From Burkholderiales bacterium UBA4615 (GTDB lineage: Bacteria > Pseudomonadota > Gammaproteobacteria > Burkholderiales > Burkholderiaceae_E), in assembly GCA_002386465.1 (NCBI GenBank), contig DGIT01000140.1:89203-153202 (forward strand): DNA of 64,000 nucleotides, written 5' to 3'. Below, in pieces: positions 1 to 7,942 of this stretch (position 1 is its first letter; each line of letters starts with the position of its first letter). Under the pieces are notes generated by a model. That model saw only the letters and a list, made by a program, of their open reading frames with translations. It did no database searches and was not told where the DNA came from. A program made the position numbers and the translations under genes.

Positions 1-1332
1 GCCATCCCCGCCGATACCGTCGACTCCTTTGGCGCTGGCGCCAATGTGGGACGGGTCGGTTTCTTCTCTGACCTCTACTACGACTCGAGCACCCGATCCT
101 GGCTCGGTCTGTCGGACAGAGGCCCGGGTGGCGGCACCCTGGCCTACGACACGCGAGTGCAGCGTTTCACGGTCGACATCAACCCGACAAGCGGCGCGAT
201 CAGCAACTTCCAGATTCAGGAAACCATCAAGTTTCAGAGCAACGGATCGCTGATCGCCGCAGGCAGCCTCAACGGCATCGCGCCCGGACTGTCTCCGAGT
301 TCAGGGTCGACCGCCCAGCTTGGCTTGGCATTCGACCCGGAAGGCATTGTCGTCAATCCCCGCAATGGCAATCTCATTGTCTCGGACGAGTACGGCCCGT
401 CGGTCTATGAATTCAACCGGAGTGGCCAGCTGACCAAGGTCTTTGTGACCCCGGACAACCTGATTCCGCGAAACGCCGGCAGCGGCACCGCTAACTTTGC
501 AAGCGATGTCGGCAACAACGCCGGCAAGCGGACCAACCGCGGATTCGAAGGGCTGGCGATCAGCCCGGACGGAAAACACACATACGCCATGCTGCAAAGC
601 GCCATGCTGAACGAGGGCGGCGGCAGCGGCACCTACAACCGGATCGTGAAGTTCGACACCGAGACCGGGCTGGCAGTCGCTCAGTACCTCTACAAAATGG
701 AGGGCTCGTCGCAAGGCCGCGGCATCTCGGCGCTGGTGGCCATCGGCAACGACAAGTTCCTGGTTCTCGAGCGCAACAATCGTGGCGTAGGTGTTGGCGC
801 GGACTTTGCAACCCAGAACAAGAAAGTCTTTGAAATCAGTCTGACGGGCGCAACCGATGTCAGCGGCATCACGGTCACAGGCGGCACCCTGCCTGGGGGC
901 GTAGTCACTGTCAGCAAGGTCAGCACCCCGTTCATCGATCTGGGCGCCAACACGCTCGCAGCATTTGGCAACAAGGTGGCAGAGAAGTGGGAGGGCCTGG
1001 CATTCGGCCCACAACTGGCCGATGGCAGCTTCGTGATGCTGGCTGGCACTGACAATGACTACAGCGTGACTCAGAACGCAAACGGTCAGCAGTTCGACGT
1101 GTATTTCCGGTTTTCTGACGCGGATCCTTACGGGATGAGTATTCAGTGCCCTCTGGACACCAAGACAAACTGCTTCTTCACGTCCAACAGCGCATCGGCG
1201 ACCCTGACCGCAGAGTATTCGCTGCTGCCCGGATTGCTCTACGCCTACAAGGTGCCCACGCCAGCCACCACTGGATTGCTCGCTCTCGGGCTGTTGAGCG
1301 TGCTCGCGGCCAGCCGCGCGCGCAAACACTGA
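1..1332 (+). CDS. Esterase-like/phytase-like secreted protein with PEP-CTERM tail (5' partial)
   Basis: The reading frame is open from the first base, so the start lies outside the window. About 443 residues are visible. The motif FDPEGIVV and later GFEGLAISPDGK are typical of the esterase-like activity of phytase family, a beta-propeller-like secreted fold. The C-terminus has the three parts of a PEP-CTERM sorting signal: VPTPAT (a variant of VPEPAT), a hydrophobic stretch of about 15 residues, and a basic end SRARKH. Family knowledge says such proteins are exported and processed by an exosortase, often in strains making exopolysaccharide. No exosortase gene is in this window. Substrate is unknown. 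Confidence is high for the family and sorting tail, low for any enzymatic role. Confidence 0.8.
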   Translation, partial: AIPADTVDSFGAGANVGRVGFFSDLYYDSSTRSWLGLSDRGPGGGTLAYDTRVQRFTVDINPTSGAISNFQIQETIKFQSNGSLIAAGSLNGIAPGLSPSSGSTAQLGLAFDPEGIVVNPRNGNLIVSDEYGPSVYEFNRSGQLTKVFVTPDNLIPRNAGSGTANFASDVGNNAGKRTNRGFEGLAISPDGKHTYAMLQSAMLNEGGGSGTYNRIVKFDTETGLAVAQYLYKMEGSSQGRGISALVAIGNDKFLVLERNNRGVGVGADFATQNKKVFEISLTGATDVSGITVTGGTLPGGVVTVSKVSTPFIDLGANTLAAFGNKVAEKWEGLAFGPQLADGSFVMLAGTDNDYSVTQNANGQQFDVYFRFSDADPYGMSIQCPLDTKTNCFFTSNSASATLTAEYSLLPGLLYAYKVPTPATTGLLALGLLSVLAASRARKH

Positions 1333-1508
1333 TCGTCTGCTGAACCCCGCTGGCCTGTCGCCCCACTCGCGCACAGCCCAGCGGCTGGCTCAAAGCCCCA
1401 CGCATGCCGTGGGCAGCGCGGAGGATTCCGCAAACCAGAACGCTTTGTGCCCGACGACTGATGGCTTTCACGTAGCGAGTCTGATGAGATGGGCACGTGC
1501 AATCGTGG

Positions 1509-1552
1509 ACAAACTCATCGGCCGGCGAGCCGCTTGTTTGCCATGAGTTTGT
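1509..1552. repeat. Perfect 10-bp inverted repeat in the gap before tRNA-Thr
   Basis: ACAAACTCAT (1509-1518) is matched exactly by ATGAGTTTGT (1543-1552), with a 24-base loop that itself holds CGGC/GCCG. It lies between the convergent PEP-CTERM gene and tRNA-Thr. There is no T-run next to it, so it is not a clear terminator. The rest of the 1333-1593 gap holds no gene I can support. Confidence 0.6.
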
Positions 1553-1593
1553 GCCGAAGGCGAGCTTTGCGCCTAGGTCTGTATGAAGAGAGA

Positions 1594-1669
1594 TGGTGCC
1601 CCCGGACGGAATCGAACCGCCGACCTTCGGTTTACAAAACCGCTGCTCTACCAGCTGAGCTACAAGGGC
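1594..1669 (-). tRNA. tRNA-Thr (anticodon TGT)
   Basis: The complement folds as a 76-base tRNA with encoded CCA. The acceptor stem is GCCCTTG paired with CGGGGGC (two G-T wobbles), the D arm contains TAGCTCAG, and the T arm contains GGTTCGATTCC. The anticodon loop is TTTGTAA, giving anticodon TGT (threonine). The base pair at the top of the anticodon stem (G-A) is mismatched. It lies just downstream of sspB on the same strand. Confidence 0.95.
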
Positions 1670-1718
1670 AAAAAAGAAAGAGCTGCACGGTGATGCGAAC
1701 GAACTGTTCCGTGCAAGC
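1670..1718 (-). terminator. Rho-independent terminator after sspB, abutting tRNA-Thr
   Basis: On the minus strand TGCACGG (1715-1709) pairs with CCGTGCA (1690-1684). The stem can extend by a GC pair on each side with one bulged T. It is followed at once by TCTTTCTTTTTT, whose last T is the base before the first base of tRNA-Thr. Stem plus T-run fits an intrinsic terminator for the sspA-sspB transcript. The 18-base loop is longer than usual. Confidence 0.6.
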
Positions 1719-1755
1719 CTCGATTCTAAACTGCCGCGAGGCCTGAACAGCAGCG

Positions 1756-2322
1756 CTACTTCACGCGTGTCAGCTTTGGACGACCACCCTTCGGTGCGCT
1801 CGGGTCAGGCACAGGAGGATCACCGGTACGTGATTCGGCTGGTGTACTCGGGACCGATGCGAGCGTATGTGGCGCATGAGACGAAGCCCCCGATCCCCTC
1901 TCGCCCCCGGCCGTCGCGGAGTCCTCGTCGCCGGCAAGACTGAGCTGGACCCCAGCAGGCTCGGCGCCTGCGTTGGGATCTTCAAGCACAGCAGGGGCCT
2001 TGGGCACTTCGAAGGCCATGCCATGTCCGTTTTCGCGGGCATAGATCGCCGAGACGTTTTCGACCGGGATGGACAGGTCACGTGCCACGCCACTGAAGCG
2101 CGCCTGGAACGTGATCAGGTCATTGCCCATCTGCAGCCGCCCCGTGGCACCGTGCGAGACATTGAGCACAATCTCGCCGGCTTTGACATGCTCACGCGGC
2201 ACGATGGTGCGTTCATCCACGCTCACAGCCAGATACGGCGTGAAACCATTGTCGGTACACCATTCGTGCAGCGCCCGAATGAAGTACGGCTTGGTCGAAG
2301 AGGGCTCGGATGAATCGGTCAT
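1756..2322 (-). CDS. sspB: SspB, ClpXP protease specificity-enhancing factor
   Basis: 188 residues. SspB binds the ssrA tag of trans-translated polypeptides and delivers them to ClpXP. The N-terminal SspB fold starts with KPYFIRALHEWCTDNG, followed by YLAVSVDERTIVP and NVSHGATGRLQMGNDLI, all typical family blocks (residues about 10-110). A low-complexity acidic and Ser/Pro-rich linker follows. The extreme C-terminus GGRPKLTRVK matches the conserved ClpX-binding tail of SspB proteins. It lies downstream of sspA with a 42-base gap, the usual proteobacterial pairing, so the two are probably one transcript. ATG start, weak Shine-Dalgarno. Confidence 0.95.
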   Translation of the reverse strand: MTDSSEPSSTKPYFIRALHEWCTDNGFTPYLAVSVDERTIVPREHVKAGEIVLNVSHGATGRLQMGNDLITFQARFSGVARDLSIPVENVSAIYARENGHGMAFEVPKAPAVLEDPNAGAEPAGVQLSLAGDEDSATAGGERGSGASSHAPHTLASVPSTPAESRTGDPPVPDPSAPKGGRPKLTRVK

Positions 2323-2364
2323 GGCCGGTCTTCAGAAAGAGGCTTGCAGCAGCGAGCGTGGCGC

Positions 2365-2979
2365 TCAGCGGCGCATCACTTTCTCGGACGGCGTGAGCGC
2401 CTCGATGTACGCCGGACGCGAGAAGATCCGCTCGGCATATTTCATGAGCGGTGCAGCCGTCTTGGGCATCTCGATCGAGTAATGGTCCAGGCGCCAGAGC
2501 AGCGGGGCAATGGCCACGTCGAGCATCGAGAAGTCCTCGCCCAGCATGAACTTGTTCTTGATGAAGATCGGTGTGAGCTGCGTGAGACGGTCGCGGATCT
2601 GCTGGCGTGCACGCTCCATCAGCTTGGCGCTGTCCTTGCTGTGGTCCCGACGCTCGAGCTGCTGCACATGCACGAAGAGCTCGCGCTCGAAGTTGAACAG
2701 GAACAGGCGGGCGCGCGCGCGCATGACCGGGTCGGCCGGCATGAGCTGCGGGTGCGGGAAACGCTCGTCGATGTACTCGTTGATGATGTTCGATTCGTAC
2801 AGGATCAGATCGCGCTCGACCAGGATGGGCACCTGGCCGTAAGGATTCATGATCGAGATGTCTTCGGGCTTGTTGTAGAGATCGACATCGCGAATCTCGA
2901 AGTCCATGCCCTTTTCAAACAGCACGAAGCGGCAGCGTTGGCTGAACGGGCAGGTCGTACCCGAATACAGGACCATCAT
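2365..2979 (-). CDS. sspA: SspA, stringent starvation protein A (GST fold)
   Basis: 204 residues, the normal length for SspA. It is a glutathione-S-transferase-like protein that binds RNA polymerase and affects stress and virulence gene expression; it has no GST activity in characterised members. The N-terminal thioredoxin-like domain starts with LYSGTTCPFSQRCRFVLFEK and contains NPYGQVPILVERDLILYES; the C-terminal helical domain follows from about residue 85. The start has a strong GAGGAG site. It is separated from the bc1 operon upstream by a 9-bp inverted repeat and is followed by sspB. Confidence 0.95.
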   Translation of the reverse strand: MMVLYSGTTCPFSQRCRFVLFEKGMDFEIRDVDLYNKPEDISIMNPYGQVPILVERDLILYESNIINEYIDERFPHPQLMPADPVMRARARLFLFNFERELFVHVQQLERRDHSKDSAKLMERARQQIRDRLTQLTPIFIKNKFMLGEDFSMLDVAIAPLLWRLDHYSIEMPKTAAPLMKYAERIFSRPAYIEALTPSEKVMRR

Positions 2980-3038
2980 GGGCGTCGCTCCTCAATGTGT
3001 GGGGCCGCAATACAGCATGCGCGCCCTGGGTCAAACGG

Positions 3039-3065
3039 CACAGGGTGCCCGTCGGACACCCTGTG
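3039..3065. terminator. 9-bp perfect hairpin between petC and sspA
   Basis: CACAGGGTG (3039-3047) and CACCCTGTG (3057-3065) form a perfect 9-bp stem with a 9-base loop. A second stem GCGCCG/CGGCGC lies closer to petC (3080-3101). Neither is followed by a strong T-run. It probably limits readthrough from petABC or stabilises the petC 3' end. Confidence 0.5.
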
Positions 3066-3120
3066 AAACCGGTCATGCGGCGCCGCATTGAAACACGGCG
3101 CTGCGATCAACCGGCGTGGA

Positions 3121-4038
3121 TTACTTGATGTCTTTCCAGTACTCGCGGTTCAACCACCATGCCAGCAGCGAGAAGATCGACAGGAAGATCAGCACCCAGG
3201 TCCCCAGGCGCACCCGGGTCTTGGCCGATGGGTCGGCCATGTAGGTGAGATAGGCGGTGAGGTCGGCGATTTGCCCGTCGTACTCGGCCTGACTGAGCTT
3301 TCCGCCGGTGGCTGCGGTGAGCTTGATATCGGTGCCTTCGTGCGGATGGCCTTCGGTGATCTTCTCGGTTCTTTCAGTGCGGGCGCCATCAGTGCCATAG
3401 CTGATGAGGGTGCGGGCAAACGCATGCGCGCCGCCAGCGGTCTCATCCTTGACCGGCTTGATTTCTTCGATATCGGCGCCACGCGAGCCTTGCAGCTCCC
3501 ACAACACATGCGGCATGCCCACGTTCGGGAAGATCGCGTTGTTCCAGCCGGTTGCACGGGTGGAATCGCGATAGAAGCTGCGCAGATAGGTGTAGAGCCA
3601 GTCCGAGCCTGAACCCGAGCCGGATGCACGCGCACGCGCATTGACCGACAGGTCGGGAGGCAGCGCGCCGAACCAGGCTTTGGCATCGGCCGGGGCCATG
3701 GCGATGCGCATGGTGTCGCCCACCTTGGTGCCGGTAAACAGCAGGTTGTCCTTGATCTGGGCTTCGTTCAGGCCAAGGTCGGTCAGGCGGTTGTAGCGCA
3801 TCAGTTGCGCGCTGTGGCAGCCCAGACAGTAATTCACGAAGAGCTTGGCGCCGTTTTGCAGCGACCCTTCGTCGTTGAGCTTCTCAGTCGGAAAACGGTC
3901 GAGGCGCACTGCTTCGCCCGAAGCCAGCGCCGCCGTGGGCGCCAGCGTGAACACGCAGGTCGTCAGTGCGACATACAGGCTCGCTGCCAGGCGCCGAGCC
4001 AGACGGGAACCAATGTGTGCGGAGATGCGATCAATCAT
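3121..4038 (-). CDS. petC: Cytochrome c1 of the bc1 complex
   Basis: 305 residues from the ATG at 4038, which follows an AGGA site and gives a clean signal peptide (hydrophobic stretch ending LAPTAALAS). A longer frame exists upstream but runs into the end of petB. The heme-binding motif CLGCH is at about residues 71-75, with the family pattern RYNRLTDLGL after it. A C-terminal membrane anchor (LGTWVLIFLSIFSLLAWWL) is followed by NREYWKDIK. It carries electrons from the Rieske protein to soluble or membrane cytochromes on the periplasmic side. Last gene of petABC, 37 bases after petB. Confidence 0.96.
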   Translation of the reverse strand: MIDRISAHIGSRLARRLAASLYVALTTCVFTLAPTAALASGEAVRLDRFPTEKLNDEGSLQNGAKLFVNYCLGCHSAQLMRYNRLTDLGLNEAQIKDNLLFTGTKVGDTMRIAMAPADAKAWFGALPPDLSVNARARASGSGSGSDWLYTYLRSFYRDSTRATGWNNAIFPNVGMPHVLWELQGSRGADIEEIKPVKDETAGGAHAFARTLISYGTDGARTERTEKITEGHPHEGTDIKLTAATGGKLSQAEYDGQIADLTAYLTYMADPSAKTRVRLGTWVLIFLSIFSLLAWWLNREYWKDIK

Positions 4039-4075
4039 GGGGAAGTCCTGGTCAGAGTGCGGTCCGTGAGCGGGC

Positions 4076-5464
4076 TCAGTGCGGGGCAAAGTTGACCCGA
4101 TCCGGCACGGGCTTGGACTCGCCCATGGCACTCCACCAGGGCATGAACAGGAAAAACGCGAAGTACAGCAGCGTGCAGGCCTGAGAGATGCGCTCGCCAA
4201 TCATCGACGGCGCCTGAACCCCAAAATAGCCCAGCACGATGAAGACCACGACAAAGAGGGCGTAGATGTACTTGTGCCAGTCGGGACGGTAGCGAATCGA
4301 CTTCACAGGGCTGTTGTCGATCCAGGGCATGGCAAAGAAGATCAGGACCGACACGCCCATGGCCACTACGCCCCAGAACTTGGCGTCGAGCACCAGGAAA
4401 CCAACCACCAGCGCGCCCACGGCCAATGTAGCGATCAGCTTGGAGAGCGGGCGCGTCTTGCTCATCCAGACCACAGCCAGGTAGAAGAGCAGGAACGGTA
4501 TCAGGCCCCAGGTCAGGAACTCACTGGTGATGGCACGCAGGATGGAGTAGTACGGCGTGAAATACCAGACCGGTGCAATGTGCGCCGGCGTCTTGAGCGG
4601 GTCGGCCGGAATGAAGTTGTTGAACTCAAGGAAGTAGCCGCCCATTTCGGGGGCAAAGAAAATCACCGCCGAAAACGCCAGCAGAAAGACGCTGACGCCG
4701 AGGATGTCATGCACGGTGTAATACGGGTGGAACGGAATGCCGTCCAAAGGACGCCCTTGCGCGTCTTTCTTGGCCTTGATCTCGACGCCGTCAGGGTTGT
4801 TTGAGCCGACTTCATGCAGCGCCAGGATGTGCGCCACCACCAGGCCGAGCAGCACCAGCGGAATGGCGATCACGTGAAAAGCGAAGAACCGGTTCAGGGT
4901 GGCATCGCCCACGACATAGTCGCCGCGGATCCAGACTGAGAGCTCCGGCCCGATGATCGGGATGGCCGAGAACAGGTTCACGATCACCTGCGCGCCCCAG
5001 TACGACATCTGTCCCCAGGGCAGGAGGTAGCCAAAGAAGGCTTCGGCCATCAGCACCAGAAAGATCAGGCAGCCGAAGATCCAGAGCAGTTCACGCGGCT
5101 TGCGGTACGAGCCGTACATGAGCCCGCGGAACATGTGCAGGTACACGACGATGAAGAACGCCGAAGCGCCCGTGGAGTGCATGTAGCGCACCAGCCAGCC
5201 CCAGGGCACGTCGCGCATGATGTACTCGACCGACTCGAACGCACGTTGCGCGTCGGGCTTGTAATGCATGGTGAGGAAGATGCCGGTGACGATCTGGATC
5301 ACCAGCACCAGCATGGCCAGCGAGCCAAAGAAGTACCAGAAGTTGAAGTTCTTGGGCGCGTAGTACTCGGACAGGTGCGCCTTGTAATTCGCGGTCAGGG
5401 GAAACCGCTGGTCGATCCAGCCGAGCAGGCCGGTGGTTTCGATCTTCTTGTCTGCTGCTGCCAT
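4076..5464 (-). CDS. petB: Cytochrome b of the bc1 complex
   Basis: 462 residues from ATG 5464, preceded by GGAG; an in-frame GTG lies six codons upstream. It is the quinol-oxidising membrane core of complex III, with eight predicted transmembrane helices and two b hemes. Heme-ligand histidines are in helix segments containing MHSTGASAFFIVVYLHMFRG and FFAFHVIAIPL...VAHILALHEVGSNNP. The Qo-site motif usually written PEWY is PVWY here (PVWYFTPYYS), a variant I recall from other betaproteobacterial sequences. It is the full-length bacterial form, not split. It lies between petA and petC in one transcript. Confidence 0.97.
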   Translation of the reverse strand: MAAADKKIETTGLLGWIDQRFPLTANYKAHLSEYYAPKNFNFWYFFGSLAMLVLVIQIVTGIFLTMHYKPDAQRAFESVEYIMRDVPWGWLVRYMHSTGASAFFIVVYLHMFRGLMYGSYRKPRELLWIFGCLIFLVLMAEAFFGYLLPWGQMSYWGAQVIVNLFSAIPIIGPELSVWIRGDYVVGDATLNRFFAFHVIAIPLVLLGLVVAHILALHEVGSNNPDGVEIKAKKDAQGRPLDGIPFHPYYTVHDILGVSVFLLAFSAVIFFAPEMGGYFLEFNNFIPADPLKTPAHIAPVWYFTPYYSILRAITSEFLTWGLIPFLLFYLAVVWMSKTRPLSKLIATLAVGALVVGFLVLDAKFWGVVAMGVSVLIFFAMPWIDNSPVKSIRYRPDWHKYIYALFVVVFIVLGYFGVQAPSMIGERISQACTLLYFAFFLFMPWWSAMGESKPVPDRVNFAPH

Positions 5465-5570
5465 CGAAAAACTCCAGGACACTCTTTTGTTCTTGCTCGC
5501 GCCCGATCGGTGCCAGGCGCTGCGATTCGGATCATGTGGCTGCGCGAACCCCAGGGGTGCGCAGCGTCGG

Positions 5571-6200
5571 TCAGGCCTTCTTGTCTTCGCCGATCAGAAG
5601 ACGGGTGTCGGACAGGTAGGTATGCGGGGGCACATCGAGGTTGGCATTGGCCGGCTTGTTCTTGAATACCCGCCCAGCCATGTCGAACGTCGAGCCATGG
5701 CAGGGGCACAGGAACCCGCCCTGCCAGTCTTCGGGCAGAGAGGGCTGAGCGCCCGGCGTGAACTTGTCGCTCGGCGAACAACCCAGGTGAGAGCAGATGC
5801 CGACCACGACCAGGTATTCCGGCTTGATCGAACGCGCCTGGTTCTTGGCGTAATCGGGCATGGCGAACTGGTAGGGTTTGCTCGAATCGGGGTCCAGCAC
5901 ATGAGGCTCGGTCTTTTTCAGCGACTCGAGCATCTCGGGCGTGCGACGTACGATCCAGACTGGGTTGCCGCGCCATTCGACGCGGCGCAGATCACCGGGC
6001 ACCATGCCCGAAATGTCTGCCTCGACCGGCGCTCCAGCGGCCTTTGCACGCTCGGAGGGCTGAAAGGTGCTGATGAGCGGGATGGCGCAAGCAGCGGCAC
6101 CCACTGCGCCTACTGCAGCCGTGGTGACCAGAGCGGCGCGGCGGGACGGTTCAGTGGGCAGCAGACTCGGAGCGGACAGGCTCGAGGTGGTGTTAGCCAT
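5571..6200 (-). CDS. petA: Rieske iron-sulfur subunit of the bc1 complex
   Basis: 209 residues from ATG 6200, with CCGAGG upstream. A longer frame starting at 6308 is rejected because it adds non-family sequence. The N-terminus carries a twin-arginine signal-anchor (SRRAALVTTAAVGAVGAA), so folded export by Tat is expected. The [2Fe-2S] ligands are visible: C136 and H138 in CSHLGC, C165 and H168 in CPCHGS, with C141 and C167 forming the usual disulfide. It transfers electrons from quinol to cytochrome c1. First gene of petABC; the 106-base petA-petB gap holds no other gene. Confidence 0.97.
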   Translation of the reverse strand: MANTTSSLSAPSLLPTEPSRRAALVTTAAVGAVGAAACAIPLISTFQPSERAKAAGAPVEADISGMVPGDLRRVEWRGNPVWIVRRTPEMLESLKKTEPHVLDPDSSKPYQFAMPDYAKNQARSIKPEYLVVVGICSHLGCSPSDKFTPGAQPSLPEDWQGGFLCPCHGSTFDMAGRVFKNKPANANLDVPPHTYLSDTRLLIGEDKKA

Positions 6201-6344
6201 GAAGACCTCGGAGAAAACAGCAACGGAACGAAGCGACCAATTCACCGCGCACTGCCGGGGTGTCAGGACACACCGTTCCAGGCTCGCAGCATCGATCACA
6301 CGCAACACGCCCCTGATACAGGCGGTGGGGCACGAGAACCCTGA

Positions 6345-6372
6345 ATTCTAGCCGTTTATTGCGGCACTGCAA
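6345..6372 (-). promoter_or_regulatory. Candidate sigma-70 promoter for petABC
   Basis: On the minus strand TTGCAG (6372-6367), a 16-base spacer and TAGAAT (6350-6345) make a good housekeeping promoter match. Expected transcription start is near 6338, giving a leader of about 138 bases before petA. It sits in the divergent gap between petA and mscL. No other comparable match was seen in this gap. Confidence 0.45.
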
Positions 6373-6453
6373 AAAGCAGACCGGAGACCGAGGGCAATTG
6401 GCCGAACCGGTGATACCTTCCATTTCCCACATGAAGACTTGGAGCATCCATTC

Positions 6454-6900
6454 ATGAGCCTGATGTCCGAATTCAAGACCTTCGCGGTCAAGGGCAATGC
6501 GATCGACCTCGCCGTGGGCGTCATCATCGGCGCAGCCTTCGGCAAGATCGTCGATTCGCTGGTCAATGATCTGATCATGCCGATCATCGCCCGCCTGCTT
6601 GGCGGCAAGTTTGATTTCAGCAATCTTTACGTGCTTCTGGGCGAAATCCCGGCTGGCACCCCGAACACCCTCGATGCACTCAAGAAGGCCGGCGTACCGG
6701 TGTTTGCCTGGGGCAGTTTCCTGACCATCCTGATCAATTTCATCCTGATGGCGTTCGTGATCTTCATGCTGGTCAGGTATCTGAACAAGGTGAAGGACAC
6801 TGTCCTGGGCGAGGAAGCTGCTGCCGCGCCTGCCGCCCCGCCGGCTACAGAAGTTCTGCTCGCCGAGATTCGCGACGAGCTGAAAAAGCGCGCCGTCTAA
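6454..6900 (+). CDS. mscL: Large-conductance mechanosensitive channel
   Basis: 148 residues from ATG 6454, preceded by GGAG at 6441. MscL is the homopentameric inner-membrane channel that opens under membrane tension in hypo-osmotic shock. The first helix motif [20 protein letters not shown] is highly conserved. The second membrane helix is [21 protein letters not shown]-terminal bundle ends [11 protein letters not shown]. The loop between helices and the Ala/Pro-rich linker are normal. It is a single gene, divergent from petABC. The 212-base gap downstream to the Nif3-like gene holds no gene. Confidence 0.97.
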   Translation: MSLMSEFKTFAVKGNAIDLAVGVIIGAAFGKIVDSLVNDLIMPIIARLLGGKFDFSNLYVLLGEIPAGTPNTLDALKKAGVPVFAWGSFLTILINFILMAFVIFMLVRYLNKVKDTVLGEEAAAAPAAPPATEVLLAEIRDELKKRAV

Positions 6901-7112
6901 GGACATGCCGCGCCGTCCCATGGGCGGCGGCGGCTCGACAGGCCAGGGCGGCGGGTCAGCGCATGGCCTGGTCGGCCTGGTCGATCTGCTCACGTCTTGG
7001 TGCAAGCACTGCTTGGCCAACCGTGCGTTGCCCCGCCGGTTTGAGCGGGAGGTGAAGTGGGCAGTGGAGTGTGCGCTGAACCGGCCGCGGATCCGGACGG
7101 CACGGCATGCGC

Positions 7113-7925
7113 TCAGACCGGGTTCGGGTCGTCGATGAAGACCACTTCAATGCCGAACTGCTCGGCCACCCGCGCGCCCAGCGCCTGCACGCCATAGCGC
7201 TCGGTCGCATGATGGCCGGCGCTGGCGTAGATCACGCCGGCCTCGCGCGCCAGATGCGTGGTGCGCTCGCTGATCTCGCCGCTCACAAACGCGTCTGCAC
7301 CGGCATCGATAGCCTGCGACAGAAAATCGTGTGCGGCACCGGTGCACCAGGCGATGCGCCGGATGGGACGGTCCAGCGCGCCGACCAGCAGCGGCTTGCG
7401 TGCCAGGCGTCGTTGCAGCAGGCGGCTCAACGCCGTCGCATCTAAGGGCATAGGCAGCGTGGCCATCCGGATCAGGCCCTGGCGCCCGAACGGCTCGCCC
7501 ACAGGCCAACCCAGATGGCGCGCCAGCGCCACGTTGTTGCCGACCTCCGCATGCACATCGAGCGGCAGGTGGTAGGCAAACAGACTCATGCCTGAGGACA
7601 TCAATGCGCTCAGGCGTGCATGGCGTGCGCCGGTCACACAGAGATCCTCGCCGCGCCAGAACCAGCCGTGATGCACCAGCAGCGCCTGCGCACCGGATTG
7701 CGCAGCCGCCTGCACGAAGGCAAGGCTTGCGGTGACACCGCACGCCAGCTTTCGGATACGCACGCTGCCTTCCACCTGCAGGCCGTTTGGGCAATAATCC
7801 TCGGTGGCGCCGGGCTGCAGGCACGTGTTCAGCCAGCCCTCCAGAGCATGGCGCGTCACGCCTGCGGTGGTACGGACCGCCCTGCTGCGCGCCGCACGCC
7901 CGCCTCTCCCCTCAGATCCCTTCAT
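7113..7925 (-). CDS. Nif3-like dinuclear metal-centre protein (DUF34 family)
   Basis: 270 residues. The family is a toroidal hexamer with a two-metal site. Biochemical role is unsettled; a GTP cyclohydrolase I type 2 annotation is common, and links to metal insertion have been suggested. Family blocks seen: DYCPNGLQVEG near residue 43, the metal-binding LLVHHGWFW, FAYHLPLDVHAEVGNN, and the C-terminal SGEISERTTHLAREAG and SAGHHATERYGVQAL. The first 20 residues (Arg-rich) are non-conserved, so a later start is possible. ATG 7925 has GGAG nine bases upstream. It is divergent from the HtrA gene, with 17 bases between the starts. Confidence 0.9.
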   Translation of the reverse strand: MKGSEGRGGRAARSRAVRTTAGVTRHALEGWLNTCLQPGATEDYCPNGLQVEGSVRIRKLACGVTASLAFVQAAAQSGAQALLVHHGWFWRGEDLCVTGARHARLSALMSSGMSLFAYHLPLDVHAEVGNNVALARHLGWPVGEPFGRQGLIRMATLPMPLDATALSRLLQRRLARKPLLVGALDRPIRRIAWCTGAAHDFLSQAIDAGADAFVSGEISERTTHLAREAGVIYASAGHHATERYGVQALGARVAEQFGIEVVFIDDPNPV

Positions 7926-7942
7926 TGTCCGCGGCTCCGCTC

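Noticed and set aside
301..1374. 357-codon minus-strand frame opposite the PEP-CTERM gene
   Set aside because: The plus-strand frame shows family motifs and a sorting signal; the opposite frame shows none.
1333..1593. Possible genomic island boundary next to tRNA-Thr
   Set aside because: No integrase, no direct repeat of the tRNA 3' end and no change in gene type were seen. The inverted repeat at 1509-1552 alone is not enough.
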